From Limibacter armeniacum (lineage in GTDB: Bacteria; Bacteroidota; Bacteroidia; Cytophagales; Flammeovirgaceae): 64,000 nt of DNA. Under the pieces are notes generated by a model. The model had not been told where the DNA came from and did no database searches. It was given only the letters and a program-made list of their open reading frames with translations. Made by a program: the position numbers and the translations under genes. The stretch covers positions 2,516,501-2,580,500 of the forward strand of contig NZ_JBAJNO010000009.1 in the NCBI RefSeq assembly GCF_036880985.1. Reading direction: 5' to 3'. Positions 25,643 through 35,135 of the stretch are shown here, one piece after another (the first letter of the stretch is position 1; every line of letters begins with the position of its first letter).

Positions 25643-28180
25643 ATGAAACAACTATACTTTTTGGTGCTTTTGACCTTCTTGTCTACCACAACTCTAATGG
25701 GACAGGAAGAAATTCCTTTTAAGCTCAAATCTCCAGAATCATTTCTGGGATATGAGTTAGGTACCCAATTCAGTTTTCATCATCAAGCATTGGCTTACTT
25801 CAAACATGCCTCCGAAGTGTCGTCAAAAGTAAAGCTTCTCTCATACGGTAAGTCTAATGAGGGGAGGGAGTTGGTAGCTGCCGTAATTACCTCAGAAGAG
25901 AATATGGCACAACTAGAGCAAATACGCCAAAACAACTTGATCAGTTCAGGACTTCAGCAAGGTACTGTGCAAGGAAAACGCCTTCCTATTATTTGGCTAA
26001 GCAGCAATATCCATGGCAATGAAGCTGCCTCCACAGAAACAGCCATGAAAGTGCTTTATAAGTTGATCTCAAGTGAAAGCGACACCGTCAACCAGTGGCT
26101 ACAGGAAATGGTGGTTGTTCTTGACCCTTGTGAAAACCCTGACGGTAGAGACCGATATGTAAATTGGTACAAGCAGAAAAAAAGTACCCTACCACGTGCA
26201 AACAAGGAAGCTTGGGAACATCATGAGCCTTGGCCTAGTGGCAGGTACAACCATTATGTCTTTGATTTGAATAGGGACTGGGCTTGGCAAACTCAGGTAG
26301 AAAGCCGTCAGCGAACCAAACTATATCAGCAATGGATGCCCCTAATCCATGTCGATTTGCATGAGATGACAGCCGAAGCTCCGTATTTCTTTGGTCCTGC
26401 AGCAGAGCCAATGCATGAGGAAATTACACCTTGGCAACGTTCCTTCCATGAGATTGCAGGTCAAAACCATGCTATGCATTTTGACAAAGAGGGCTGGACT
26501 TATTTCTCTAAAGAGACTTATGACCTTTTTTACCCAAGTTATGGCGATACATGGCCTATGTTTAACGGGGCTATTGGGTTTACCTATGAACAAGGAGGTA
26601 ATGGAAGAGCTGGACTCTCTTACGAAAGAGCGTCTGGAGATACATTGACTTTAGCAGACAGAGTCATTCACCACTATACCAGTAGTATTTCAACTCTAGA
26701 AGTTGCTTACAAGCACAAGAATGAGTTGCTAAAAGAGTTTGACACCTTTTTCAAAGAAGGTTCTAAAGGCTTATACAAAACTTATGTTTTGAAATATAAA
26801 GGGAATGAAGGTAAAATTGAAGCACTCAAAAAACTGTTAGACAGACAGCAAATTCAATATACCTATGCAGCCAGCAACAGAACGGTAAATGGTTTCAATT
26901 ACTTTGAAGGAAAAGAAGGTCCATTTACCATACAGTCAGGAGACCTAGTAATAAGTACCAATCAGCCAAAAGGCAAGTTCGCTAATGTATTGTTTGAGCC
27001 TGAAGCTACGCTGTCTGACTCTCTAACATATGACTTAACTGCATGGGCGCTTCCATATGCTTATGGTATTGAAGCTTCCGCACTCAAGACTACCATTAAA
27101 ACTACATCAAAGGAACCTACCAATCATTGGACTGAAAATGATACACCTCAGGACAATACGTACGCCTTCCTAGTTAAATGGAAAAACATCGAAGACGGTT
27201 ATTTCTTGGGACAACTTCTACAAGAGCAGATTCAAGTCCGTTATGCAACTGAGCAGTTCACGATAAGGGGGAAAAACAAAGTAATAGAGCAATTTGAACC
27301 CGGTTCCTTGGTAATTACCCGTAAAGACAATCCTCAATTGGGTGACAAGTTTGAAAAAACTATTGTCGATCTCGCAAATAAGCATAAGCAAAAACTACAG
27401 GTTGCTTTTACTGGTATGGCTGACAGCGGTAAAGACTTGGGGTCTTCTTCCAAAGCATTTTTGAAAAAACCGAATATAGCTTTGGTTGGAGGAGATAAAA
27501 CAACGCCAACTGACTTCGGTGAATTATGGTACTACTTCGAGCAAGTGCTTCAATATCCCGTGACTGTCATTAATACAGAAAACCTGTCTTCGGTAGATTT
27601 ACAGCAATACAGCACCATCATTGTACCTTCGGGTAATTATGACCAGATGGAAGGGAGAGCAAAACTTCTTGATTTTGCCAAACAGGGAGGTAAATTGATT
27701 ATGGTAGAAAAAGCCATTGAGATTGCCTCAAAAGCCACAGGTACTGAGCTCAATAAACTCACTGAAGAGCTTGAAAAAGAGAAGGAAAAGGAGAAAAAAG
27801 GAAAAAACAGAAGAAGCTATGCAGAGCGAGAAAGGGAACAACTTTCAGAATATATAGCAGGAAGTATCTATAAGGTAGACCTAGATACAACACACCCAAT
27901 TGCATACGGTGAACAGAACAAACTATTTGTCATCAAAGGGAATAAACACCTCTACCCAGCACTTGAAAATGGCTGGAATGTTGGTGTATTTGATCAAAAT
28001 AGCCTTATGAGTGGCTTTGTTGGATATAAACTTAAGAAGCAAATTCCTGGTACATTATCCATTGGAGCGGAAAAATTCGGTAAAGGTCAATTAGTTTATT
28101 TCTCAGACTCACCTGTATTTCGAGGATTCTGGAGAGGTAGCATGATGACGCTTAATAATGCACTGTTCTTTGACTTTTAA
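25643..28180 (+). CDS. M14-family zinc carboxypeptidase with C-terminal GATase-like domain
   Basis: An 845-residue exported protein starting at ATG 25643 with signal peptide to about residue 20 (TTTLMG). The M14 metallopeptidase core has His124 and Glu127 in IHGNEA, His240 in VDLHEM and Glu316 in TYEQGG (general base). This leaves a domain of about 330 residues at the C-terminus: ALVGGDKTTPTDFGELWYYF and TIIVPSGNYDQMEG recall class-I glutamine-amidotransferase-like folds without an obvious catalytic Cys. A Lys/Glu-rich linker (near residues 715-740) divides it. Such M14-GATase-like proteins are known in Bacteroidota. Probable role: degradation of peptides or peptidoglycan fragments; not shown. 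Confidence 0.82.
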   Translation: MKQLYFLVLLTFLSTTTLMGQEEIPFKLKSPESFLGYELGTQFSFHHQALAYFKHASEVSSKVKLLSYGKSNEGRELVAAVITSEENMAQLEQIRQNNLISSGLQQGTVQGKRLPIIWLSSNIHGNEAASTETAMKVLYKLISSESDTVNQWLQEMVVVLDPCENPDGRDRYVNWYKQKKSTLPRANKEAWEHHEPWPSGRYNHYVFDLNRDWAWQTQVESRQRTKLYQQWMPLIHVDLHEMTAEAPYFFGPAAEPMHEEITPWQRSFHEIAGQNHAMHFDKEGWTYFSKETYDLFYPSYGDTWPMFNGAIGFTYEQGGNGRAGLSYERASGDTLTLADRVIHHYTSSISTLEVAYKHKNELLKEFDTFFKEGSKGLYKTYVLKYKGNEGKIEALKKLLDRQQIQYTYAASNRTVNGFNYFEGKEGPFTIQSGDLVISTNQPKGKFANVLFEPEATLSDSLTYDLTAWALPYAYGIEASALKTTIKTTSKEPTNHWTENDTPQDNTYAFLVKWKNIEDGYFLGQLLQEQIQVRYATEQFTIRGKNKVIEQFEPGSLVITRKDNPQLGDKFEKTIVDLANKHKQKLQVAFTGMADSGKDLGSSSKAFLKKPNIALVGGDKTTPTDFGELWYYFEQVLQYPVTVINTENLSSVDLQQYSTIIVPSGNYDQMEGRAKLLDFAKQGGKLIMVEKAIEIASKATGTELNKLTEELEKEKEKEKKGKNRRSYAEREREQLSEYIAGSIYKVDLDTTHPIAYGEQNKLFVIKGNKHLYPALENGWNVGVFDQNSLMSGFVGYKLKKQIPGTLSIGAEKFGKGQLVYFSDSPVFRGFWRGSMMTLNNALFFDF

Positions 28181-28186
28181 TAAAAA

Positions 28187-28227
28187 GCCCCCTTACCAAA
28201 CTTATTGGTAAGGGGACTCTTTTTTTG
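28187..28227 (+). terminator. Terminator after the M14 peptidase gene
   Basis: CCCCCTTACCAA pairs with TTGGTAAGGGG, followed by a T run, near the stop codon at 28180. Confidence 0.8.
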
Positions 28228-28243
28228 ATCGATAGTAAAAACC

Positions 28244-28765
28244 TCAGTAACTGCTTTCACCATCATATATATCCTGCGCCTGTGTCATCATATTGACAAT
28301 TCCCTTGATTAATCTTTTTCCATATCCATCTTTATGAAGTCTGATTAAGCAAAGCTCTTCATTGGGTTCTACTTTTGACGCCTCATGATCCATCACTTGT
28401 ACCATAAGGGTTTTTCCATCATCAACTGCTTGAAAGAAATTGAAATTTGCAAAATCTACTTTCTTCGGAAAGGTCTTAAATTGCAAATCCTTATCACTGA
28501 AGTACTTGACAAAGATTGTCTTTTCCTGAGGTTTGTAGACAAACTCCACATACCGTACTTGTTCCCCATTTGGTGCTATGACATACTGCTCGTTCTGAGG
28601 AGAGGCAAAGATTGAGTTTATTTCCGCTACAATATTATGGACTTTTCTGTTTGCCGCCGTCTTCTTATCCAGTCCCATAACAGTTGTTGTAAAGACTAAT
28701 TCTCCAAACAATAACAAGGTCAATAGGAGAACTGAAATGCTAGTTTTAAATACATTGTTTTTCAT
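28244..28765 (-). CDS. Exported protein of unknown function (173 aa)
   Basis: Starts at ATG 28765 with a signal peptide (VLLLTLLLFGELVFTTTVMG). The mature 145 residues are predicted mixed alpha/beta: NIVAEINSIFASPQ, then strands VRYVEFVYKPQEKTIFVKYFSD and LCLIRLHKDGYG. I know no matching family. It converges on the M14 peptidase and has no operon partner. The surrounding spacer offers a promoter-like AT-rich stretch but no clear box. Confidence 0.6.
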   Translation of the reverse strand: MKNNVFKTSISVLLLTLLLFGELVFTTTVMGLDKKTAANRKVHNIVAEINSIFASPQNEQYVIAPNGEQVRYVEFVYKPQEKTIFVKYFSDKDLQFKTFPKKVDFANFNFFQAVDDGKTLMVQVMDHEASKVEPNEELCLIRLHKDGYGKRLIKGIVNMMTQAQDIYDGESSY

Positions 28766-28901
28766 GGTTAGGGTATTTAAAATGTGATAGTGGGTAGGTG
28801 TAATAAATAATTTGTGTCAGTGCGATTTTTTAATGATTTTACAGGTAATAGTCCCAGACCTTACCAGGTCTGTTCCTTGTAATTTTTTACGCTGAGAGTT
28901 A

Positions 28902-30677
28902 ATGAGAAAATTGATAAAATGGGGATTGCTGTTTTTATGCTGCTTGCTTTTAGTAGGGCTGATTGCTGAATTTGTGTTTCCTCCATTCAGTGAATCAGTA
29001 CTACGCACTGTCCCTAAGCAAAGCATGCTGGCAGCGATCTCAACAAACAAACCAAGAGAGTTGGTGCAGAAGTTCCAAAAAACGCCCATATGTAAGGAAA
29101 TTGAAACTTTAACACATTTTCACACAACTTCTCAAGCACTTTTACGTATCGATGGCGCATTTTCCACATACCCATTCTTAGGTTGGCTAGCCAAAAGACC
29201 TGTCAACATTTCACTACATCTGACTGGAAACAATAAAGATTTAATGCTGGTGGCAGACTTACACCAATGGAGTCGGTTGAGGGGACTGTTTATTCCTGCT
29301 ATGCGAAAGTTTGTTCGTGGAGGGCTTCATATCCAAGAATTATCTACCCAAAGTAGTGAGCACGATACATTTGTCATTAGCCAAAATCAGCAGAAGCTCT
29401 TTGGATACTTTTACCGAAACTTATTGGTCATTTCTAGCAGTGAAGATTTACTGAAGCAATCTATTAGCCTTGGGTTAAATCAGAGCTTGGCTAGCTCTAC
29501 TGATTACTGGCAGACTGAAACATTAAAAGGTGATTTTGATCTTTTTACACAAGGTGAAAATATAGCTACATGGGGAAGTGATTTTTTGACTATAGAGGAA
29601 AAAGACAATCTGCTTGTAGCTGGGCATGAATTCACCACAACAGCTCTCAGTTGTCATATAGATAGCAAAGGGGATATTACAGCAAGAGGCAAAAGCAAAC
29701 TAGCCTATACTAAAAATTCCCGATTCACTACAATGCTGGCAATGAGTAAGCAAAAAGCAGCCATAAGCAAAGTAGTACCAGAGAGTGTAGCGTTATTTTC
29801 CAGTTTTGGGACAGAAGGCTTGCGCTACGCCTATACCAAGATGATAGAGTATGACCAAGAATACCGTCAACAGATTTCGGACTTGGAACAAAAGCTGGAA
29901 ATAGATATAAATGAAGATATCTTTTCTTGGGTAGGCAAAGAGATGGCCTTTATTCAAACTGCTTCTTTTGAATTGGGTTATAAGAATGAGCAAACAATTG
30001 CCATAAGTCTAAACAACCCTACGCTGGCACAGGAAAAATTATGGCAAATAAGTGACAAAACACGCCAACTAACACTTCAGCGGTTTGAAAAACTAAATTA
30101 TCGCGAATATCTTGTAGGCTATCTGCCAGTAAAAGACTTTTTCCGTTTACTGTTTGGTGAGTTTTTCAGCAAGATCGAGCGACCTTTTTTCAGTATCATC
30201 GATAATACATTGATCGTTAGCAATCACCCTGTCACTATCAAAAGAATTATTGATGATTTTGAAGCTGGAAAAACACTAGCCAACCAAGAAAGCTTCCGTC
30301 ACAATATCAGCAAGGTTGATGGCAGTACTTTCTTACTACACTTGCAAGGAAGCACCGCTTTTGACGCGCTGCACGGACTTCTTGCGCCTGAATATTACCA
30401 AGCAGTACTCTCCAATCAGGAACTTTTTCTTTCCTGCAAGTCGGCTACATTTGGGCTAAAAAAGGATGGGCAAAACTTTTCAGTCTCAGGCGTATATCAA
30501 TATGGGAAACCAAGTCACACACGCCTGAAACTTGACCATATAGCACAAGATCAAGCTTGGCAAGATAGAAATGGACTGTCAGCCATACTTGACGGTGATA
30601 CGCTAAAAGGATGGAAAGCTTTTTCAGAAATAGCACCACAGCTAGCTGACAGTCAGAATATGCTACAGGCAAATTAA
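28902..30677 (+). CDS. Large membrane-anchored DUF3352-like protein
   Basis: A 591-residue protein with one N-terminal transmembrane anchor (residues 6-25, KWGLLFLCCLLLVGLIAEFV). The rest is probably periplasmic. TVPKQSMLAAISTNKPRELVQKFQKTP, with later segments SVALFSSFGTEGLRYAY and FFSIIDNTLIVSNHPVTIKRIIDDFEAGKTL, resembles DUF3352-type proteins seen in Bacteroidota and cyanobacteria. Function unknown. It ends 31 bases before the LOG-family gene and is probably cotranscribed with it. Confidence 0.6.
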   Translation: MRKLIKWGLLFLCCLLLVGLIAEFVFPPFSESVLRTVPKQSMLAAISTNKPRELVQKFQKTPICKEIETLTHFHTTSQALLRIDGAFSTYPFLGWLAKRPVNISLHLTGNNKDLMLVADLHQWSRLRGLFIPAMRKFVRGGLHIQELSTQSSEHDTFVISQNQQKLFGYFYRNLLVISSSEDLLKQSISLGLNQSLASSTDYWQTETLKGDFDLFTQGENIATWGSDFLTIEEKDNLLVAGHEFTTTALSCHIDSKGDITARGKSKLAYTKNSRFTTMLAMSKQKAAISKVVPESVALFSSFGTEGLRYAYTKMIEYDQEYRQQISDLEQKLEIDINEDIFSWVGKEMAFIQTASFELGYKNEQTIAISLNNPTLAQEKLWQISDKTRQLTLQRFEKLNYREYLVGYLPVKDFFRLLFGEFFSKIERPFFSIIDNTLIVSNHPVTIKRIIDDFEAGKTLANQESFRHNISKVDGSTFLLHLQGSTAFDALHGLLAPEYYQAVLSNQELFLSCKSATFGLKKDGQNFSVSGVYQYGKPSHTRLKLDHIAQDQAWQDRNGLSAILDGDTLKGWKAFSEIAPQLADSQNMLQAN

Positions 30678-30708
30678 TTTCAACCATTGACAACCAAATT
30701 ATTCAAGC

Positions 30709-31473
30709 ATGAAAGACGATAAAAACAAACAACCTAAAGACAATACCAACCAACCTAAAAAGTGGGATGCTTCTGAAGAAAAAATTATACAGGCTTTTAA
30801 ACAGAAGGACTGGAATGAAATCAAAAGCACTAATTCATGGGTGATTTTTAAAGTCATGTCTGAATTTGTGGAAGGGTTCGAGAAGCTCGCTAAAATAGGA
30901 CCATGCGTTTCGATATTTGGTTCAGCCCGTACCAAAGGCGACCATAAATACTATAAAATGACTGAAGAAATTGCATACAAACTTGTAGAGCATGGTTATG
31001 GTGTCATTACTGGTGGAGGACCTGGTATTATGGAGGCTGGAAACAAAGGTGCACACAAAGCAGGAGGTACATCTGTAGGACTTAACATTCACTTACCATT
31101 TGAACAGTTTGACAACCCATACATTGACAGAGATAAGCTACTTACATTTGATTATTTCTTTGTACGAAAAGTCATGTTTGTCAAATACTCACAGGGATTT
31201 ATTGTGATGCCAGGTGGACTAGGCACTTTAGATGAGCTGTTTGAGGCTTATACACTTATCCAAACCAAGAAAATTGGAAGGTTCCCAATAGTTCTTGTCG
31301 GAAAAAATTACTGGTCAGGTCTAATGGACTGGATCAAGACGACATTATTGGAAGCAGAAAACAATGTAAGCCCTGAAGACCTTAACTTGATTAGCTTGGT
31401 AGACACTCCTGATGAAGCAGTTAAAGTCATTGATGATTTTTATGCACAGTACCTGCTTTCTCCAAATTTCTAA
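30709..31473 (+). CDS. LOG family protein (TIGR00730-type Rossmann-fold)
   Basis: A 254-residue protein with a charged 70-residue N-terminal region rich in Lys and Gln, then the LOG domain: CVSIFGSARTKGD, GYGVITGGGPGIMEAGNKGAHKAGG and the signature PGGLGTLDELFEAYTL. Plant LOG enzymes release active cytokinin from the ribotide. Bacterial homologues hydrolyse nucleoside monophosphates in some cases, so a role in nucleotide metabolism is plausible; here it is undefined. It is downstream of a DUF3352-like protein. Confidence 0.9.
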   Translation: MKDDKNKQPKDNTNQPKKWDASEEKIIQAFKQKDWNEIKSTNSWVIFKVMSEFVEGFEKLAKIGPCVSIFGSARTKGDHKYYKMTEEIAYKLVEHGYGVITGGGPGIMEAGNKGAHKAGGTSVGLNIHLPFEQFDNPYIDRDKLLTFDYFFVRKVMFVKYSQGFIVMPGGLGTLDELFEAYTLIQTKKIGRFPIVLVGKNYWSGLMDWIKTTLLEAENNVSPEDLNLISLVDTPDEAVKVIDDFYAQYLLSPNF

Positions 31474-31767
31474 AAGAAGAATTAACAATGTTGTGTGCTT
31501 AATTATTAAAAAATTCATTATGTGAGTATTTTATCCAAAAAAATCTTTACAAAAGAAAAAATCTTAATCAAAGTTCTTGATAATTAGCATATAAAAGTAT
31601 CATCTTCGCATTACTTCAGACAATCCACATCAAGTATAAGTATGGATTTAAGAAGCACACAACACTGTTAACGAATAATCGCTTTTACAAACCAAATTTT
31701 GATCAGTATTACATAACTATCCAGAAGGGATCAACTAGCAAAAAATAGGATTATCACATTCAAAAAA

Positions 31768-32700
31768 TTGAAAACCTTGAAGAATTATCATCAAATCATA
31801 CTAGCAGCAGCAGGACTTCTGGTATTAGGTTCATCGTCCTGTAACTTTCAGCAGCCACAACAGAGTCAGCAAAATGCAATAGCCTCAATGGAAGCTCCCA
31901 AAAAGGAGCAAGCTAACCCATTACTGAATATTGACTTGCCTGAAAGCTTTACCTTTTGTGGCGAAAAAGTCAAAATGGAAGATATTGATGTCAGAGAACG
32001 ATTTGACAGAGAATTGTATGTCAATACATTTTGGCATTCGAGCACAATCTTAATGCTAAAACGAGCAAACCGTTGGCTTCCTGTCATCGAAGAGGTGTTA
32101 AAAGAGGAGGGTGTTCCAGAGGACTTTAAATACCTGTCTATGATAGAAAGTGGGCTGCAAAATGTAGTTTCCCCTGCCGGTGCAAGAGGCTTTTGGCAAT
32201 TCCTGTCCGGTACAGCCAAAGATTATGGCCTAACGGTCAATGGTGAAGTGGATGAACGCTATCATGTAGAAAAATCCACAAGAGCTGCTTGTTCGTATCT
32301 TAAAGAAGCAAAAGATAAACTGGGGTCATGGACATTGGCTGCCGCTGCATACAACAGGGGAGTTAATGGAGTCAGAAAAGCATTAAATGAGCAAAAAGCC
32401 GATGACTATTATGATCTGCTTCTAAATGAGGAAACTTCACGTTACCTTTTCCGCATTCTTGCCATCAAGATGATTCATTCTGATCCACAGCAATATGGTT
32501 TTGACCTTAATGACCGTGTTCTTTATACACAAGAGCGCCTAAAATATGAGAAAGTGGAGCAGTCTATCAGTGACTTACCTGCTTATGCTCAGGAAAAAGG
32601 GATTTCTTACAAACTATTGAAACGTTATAACCCTTGGCTCAGGGATTCAAAACTCACTTTAAAGAATGGTGAATCATACCTGATAGCCCTGCCAAGGTAA
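31768..32700 (+). CDS. Lytic transglycosylase lipoprotein (SLT/MltD-like)
   Basis: A 310-residue peptidoglycan glycosidase that cleaves with formation of 1,6-anhydro-muramyl ends. The start codon is TTG at 31768: an in-frame stop lies at 31714 and no ATG precedes the signal. The lipobox ends LVLGSSSC (Cys25). The SLT core has MIESGLQNVVSPAGARGFWQF, with catalytic Glu127, and ATAYNRG-type AAAYNRGVNGVRKAL. The C-terminal 70 residues, KYEKVEQSISDLPAYAQEKGISYKLL, may be a truncated LysM-like module, but no full LysM repeat is obvious. It stands alone between long spacers. Confidence 0.9.
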   Translation: MKTLKNYHQIILAAAGLLVLGSSSCNFQQPQQSQQNAIASMEAPKKEQANPLLNIDLPESFTFCGEKVKMEDIDVRERFDRELYVNTFWHSSTILMLKRANRWLPVIEEVLKEEGVPEDFKYLSMIESGLQNVVSPAGARGFWQFLSGTAKDYGLTVNGEVDERYHVEKSTRAACSYLKEAKDKLGSWTLAAAAYNRGVNGVRKALNEQKADDYYDLLLNEETSRYLFRILAIKMIHSDPQQYGFDLNDRVLYTQERLKYEKVEQSISDLPAYAQEKGISYKLLKRYNPWLRDSKLTLKNGESYLIALPR

Positions 32701-32818
32701 ACATTAAGGATCTATAAGTATTTTACAGCCCTGTAATACAACATATTTCGATACTTATTCCGATATTTGCGGGTTCAAAAATCACCCTGATGCTCCAATG
32801 GCTCAAAAAGCCTCATAA

Positions 32819-32926
32819 ATGAAAAGTACATTTAGTCTCGTCGGTATCTGTACATCTTTTGTTATAACAGTAAAGGAGCCTCAGGCATACCGCGCACGAT
32901 GGTCATCACTATCGTCGTTGGACTGA
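32819..32926 (+). other. Possible short leader ORF (35 codons) upstream of der
   Basis: An ATG at 32819 opens 35 codons ending at TGA 32924. The ATG overlaps the TGA of a 10-codon frame (ATG 32790) in an ATGA arrangement. The tail of the region can fold into ACGATGG/CTATCGT. This might be a small leader but no conservation can be tested here. Confidence 0.25.
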
Positions 32927-32977
32927 ATTTATTTTCAGGAGCAAACAAAATACTTCAAAAGTAAAGATTTTAAGATT

Positions 32978-34291
32978 ATGGCAAATATAGTGGCTATTGT
33001 AGGTCGTCCGAACGTCGGCAAATCAACCTTGTTCAACAGACTGGTTGAGCGAAGAGATGCGATTATGGACAACCAAAGCGGTGTAACCCGTGACCGTCAC
33101 TACGGAAAAGTAACTTGGACAAACAAAAGTTTCACTGTCATTGATACTGGTGGATATGTTGTAGGATCTGAGGATACTTTTGAAGCAGCTATCCGAGATC
33201 AGGTAGCTGTATCATTAGAAGAAGCATCTGTTGTGCTTTTTGTGGTAGACTGTATCACTGGTCTTACTGACCTTGATAAGGACTTTGCAAAAGTACTGAG
33301 ACGCTCAGACAAACCTGTATACTTGGTAGCGAACAAGGCTGATGATACAGAAAAACTGTACGCAGCCAATGAGTTCTATGAACTAAGCATGGGAGATCCA
33401 TTCCCAATAGCTGCTGTTAGTGGTTCAGGAACTGGTGACCTGCTGGATGCAGTAGTCAACCACTTCGAAGAGGATGAGGAAGAAACGGACGAAAAAGAAA
33501 ATAACATTCCAAGAATTTCGGTGATTGGTCGTCCTAACGTAGGTAAATCGTCTTTTGTAAACTTCTTGTTGAACAACAACAGAAGTATCGTAACTGATAT
33601 TGCAGGTACTACACGTGATGCTGTCGATGCCCATTACAATGCATTCGGACATGAGTTTATCCTAACCGATACTGCGGGTATTCGTCGTAAATCAAGAGTA
33701 CATGAAAATATCGAGTTCTACTCAGTAATGCGCTCTATCAAGGCCATTGAGAACTCGGATATCTGTGTATTGGTAGTAGATGCCACCAATGGTGTAGAAT
33801 CTCAGGATGTGAACATCATCAACCTTGCCATCAAGAATAAAAAAGGGGTGGTACTGATGGTGAACAAATGGGACTTGGTAGAAAAGTCAACCAATACCGC
33901 TCGTGATGTTGAGCGTGAGATTCGTACAAAACTACCTCACTTGCCTTACTTACCAATCATTTTTGCATCAGTACACGAAAAGCAGCGTGTAATGAAAGTG
34001 ATTGAAAAGGCTGTTACTGTTTATGAGAACAAACGCAAGAAAATCCCTACTTCACAGCTGAATGAAGCGATGCTGAAAGAGATAGAAAACTATCCACCAC
34101 CATCGTATCGTGGAAAGTACATCAAGATCAAATACATTACACAGATCCCAACGTACAATCCAACTTTTGCATTCTTCTGTAACTTCCCTAAACACATTAA
34201 GGATCCTTACAAGAAGTATTTGGAAAACAAGCTGAGAAGCCACTTTGATTTTGAAGGAGTTCCTGTACAACTCGTATTCAGAAACAAGTAA
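32978..34291 (+). CDS. der: Ribosome-assembly GTPase Der (EngA)
   Basis: A 437-residue GTPase with two G domains and a C-terminal KH-like domain, acting in maturation of the 50S ribosomal subunit. Domain 1 has GRPNVGKSTLFN, TRDRHYG, DTGGY and NKAD. Domain 2 has GRPNVGKSSFVN, TTRDAVD, DTAGIRRKSR and NKWD. Start ATG at 32978 leads directly into the first P-loop strand. The KH-like tail begins near residue 350 (PTSQLNEAMLKEIENYPPP). It ends at a shared terminator with the convergent DUF4249 lipoprotein gene. Confidence 0.97.
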   Translation: MANIVAIVGRPNVGKSTLFNRLVERRDAIMDNQSGVTRDRHYGKVTWTNKSFTVIDTGGYVVGSEDTFEAAIRDQVAVSLEEASVVLFVVDCITGLTDLDKDFAKVLRRSDKPVYLVANKADDTEKLYAANEFYELSMGDPFPIAAVSGSGTGDLLDAVVNHFEEDEEETDEKENNIPRISVIGRPNVGKSSFVNFLLNNNRSIVTDIAGTTRDAVDAHYNAFGHEFILTDTAGIRRKSRVHENIEFYSVMRSIKAIENSDICVLVVDATNGVESQDVNIINLAIKNKKGVVLMVNKWDLVEKSTNTARDVEREIRTKLPHLPYLPIIFASVHEKQRVMKVIEKAVTVYENKRKKIPTSQLNEAMLKEIENYPPPSYRGKYIKIKYITQIPTYNPTFAFFCNFPKHIKDPYKKYLENKLRSHFDFEGVPVQLVFRNK

Positions 34292-34303
34292 AAAATAAAC
34301 ATC

Positions 34304-34336
34304 AAGCCTCTTACTATTCAGTAAGAGGCTTTTTTA
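34304..34336. terminator. Bidirectional terminator between der and the DUF4249 gene
   Basis: AAGCCTCTTAC, loop TATTCA, GTAAGAGGCTTTTTT. It overlaps the last codon of the DUF4249 gene. Confidence 0.9.
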
Positions 34337-35134
34337 TTCGGCAGGTATAAGCAATATAAAAGAGGTATCTGTCGCGATTCCTGAAAATATTCCTGTGCCA
34401 TTTTCAATATTCGTTGGGTCCCGTAAAAGGTGTTCTATCTCAGGGTTATTTCCTCCAAAAAACTCTACATAAGGACTGTCTACAGCCATCAAGGTAACTT
34501 GATTTGTACCATATTTCTGGAAATTGACATCATACACCACCTGTTCTTCTTTTGTGGTGAGTGTCCCTCTTATGTTAAGAAGGGTTAGTAATATATTTCC
34601 TTCCTCAAACGGGATTTTCTCCTCTTCTTCAACGACACTTTTGGTTGTCACAATAAAATTGGCACTATCAGGGTTGTCCCAAACCAAACTGACAAAATTA
34701 TTTCCAGGCTGTACTAAGCCATCATTTTCTCGTAAAAACATGGTTCCTGAAGAAAGTCTCACATTACTAGGCCGCATTGGAACCCTTGTGGAGGCTGTGA
34801 TCAAAACGCCATTGTACCTGATTTCTAGTCCATACTGTTCTCCTTCCATCACCTCTAGTTCATTCCCCTCATAAAGATAGTTGCCTTCCTCTTGAGAGTC
34901 CTGCTCAAGTGGGTATCGGTTACCTCTCCATAAAACAGTGACAAGTGCATCATTGATATAGAGTCCTTCATTAACAGCTACTTCATTCAACCGTTTCAAA
35001 CGGACATCCTTAACAGGTTGACCTGCATAAAGGTAGGCTTCTACTACAATTACATTCGAGGGGTCTCGAACTTCTGTACTCTCACAGGAAACAAACCCTA
35101 ATAACGCTAAAAATATTCCCAAAAAAGCCTTCAT
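34334..35134 (-). CDS. DUF4249 family lipoprotein
   Basis: A 266-residue protein with signal and lipobox ending FVSC (Cys18). The mature part starts VRDPSNVIVVEAYLYAGQPVKDVRLKRL and continues as beta-rich DUF4249. Members of the family are almost always encoded next to a TonB-dependent receptor, as here, and are thought to sit on the outer face of the barrel, assisting ligand capture. The stop of the receptor and this ATG are separated by one base (TGA G ATG), so the pair is translationally coupled. Ligand unknown; iron chelates or sugars are both possible. Confidence 0.85.
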   Translation of the reverse strand: MKAFLGIFLALLGFVSCESTEVRDPSNVIVVEAYLYAGQPVKDVRLKRLNEVAVNEGLYINDALVTVLWRGNRYPLEQDSQEEGNYLYEGNELEVMEGEQYGLEIRYNGVLITASTRVPMRPSNVRLSSGTMFLRENDGLVQPGNNFVSLVWDNPDSANFIVTTKSVVEEEEKIPFEEGNILLTLLNIRGTLTTKEEQVVYDVNFQKYGTNQVTLMAVDSPYVEFFGGNNPEIEHLLRDPTNIENGTGIFSGIATDTSFILLIPAE

Positions 35135-35135
35135 C

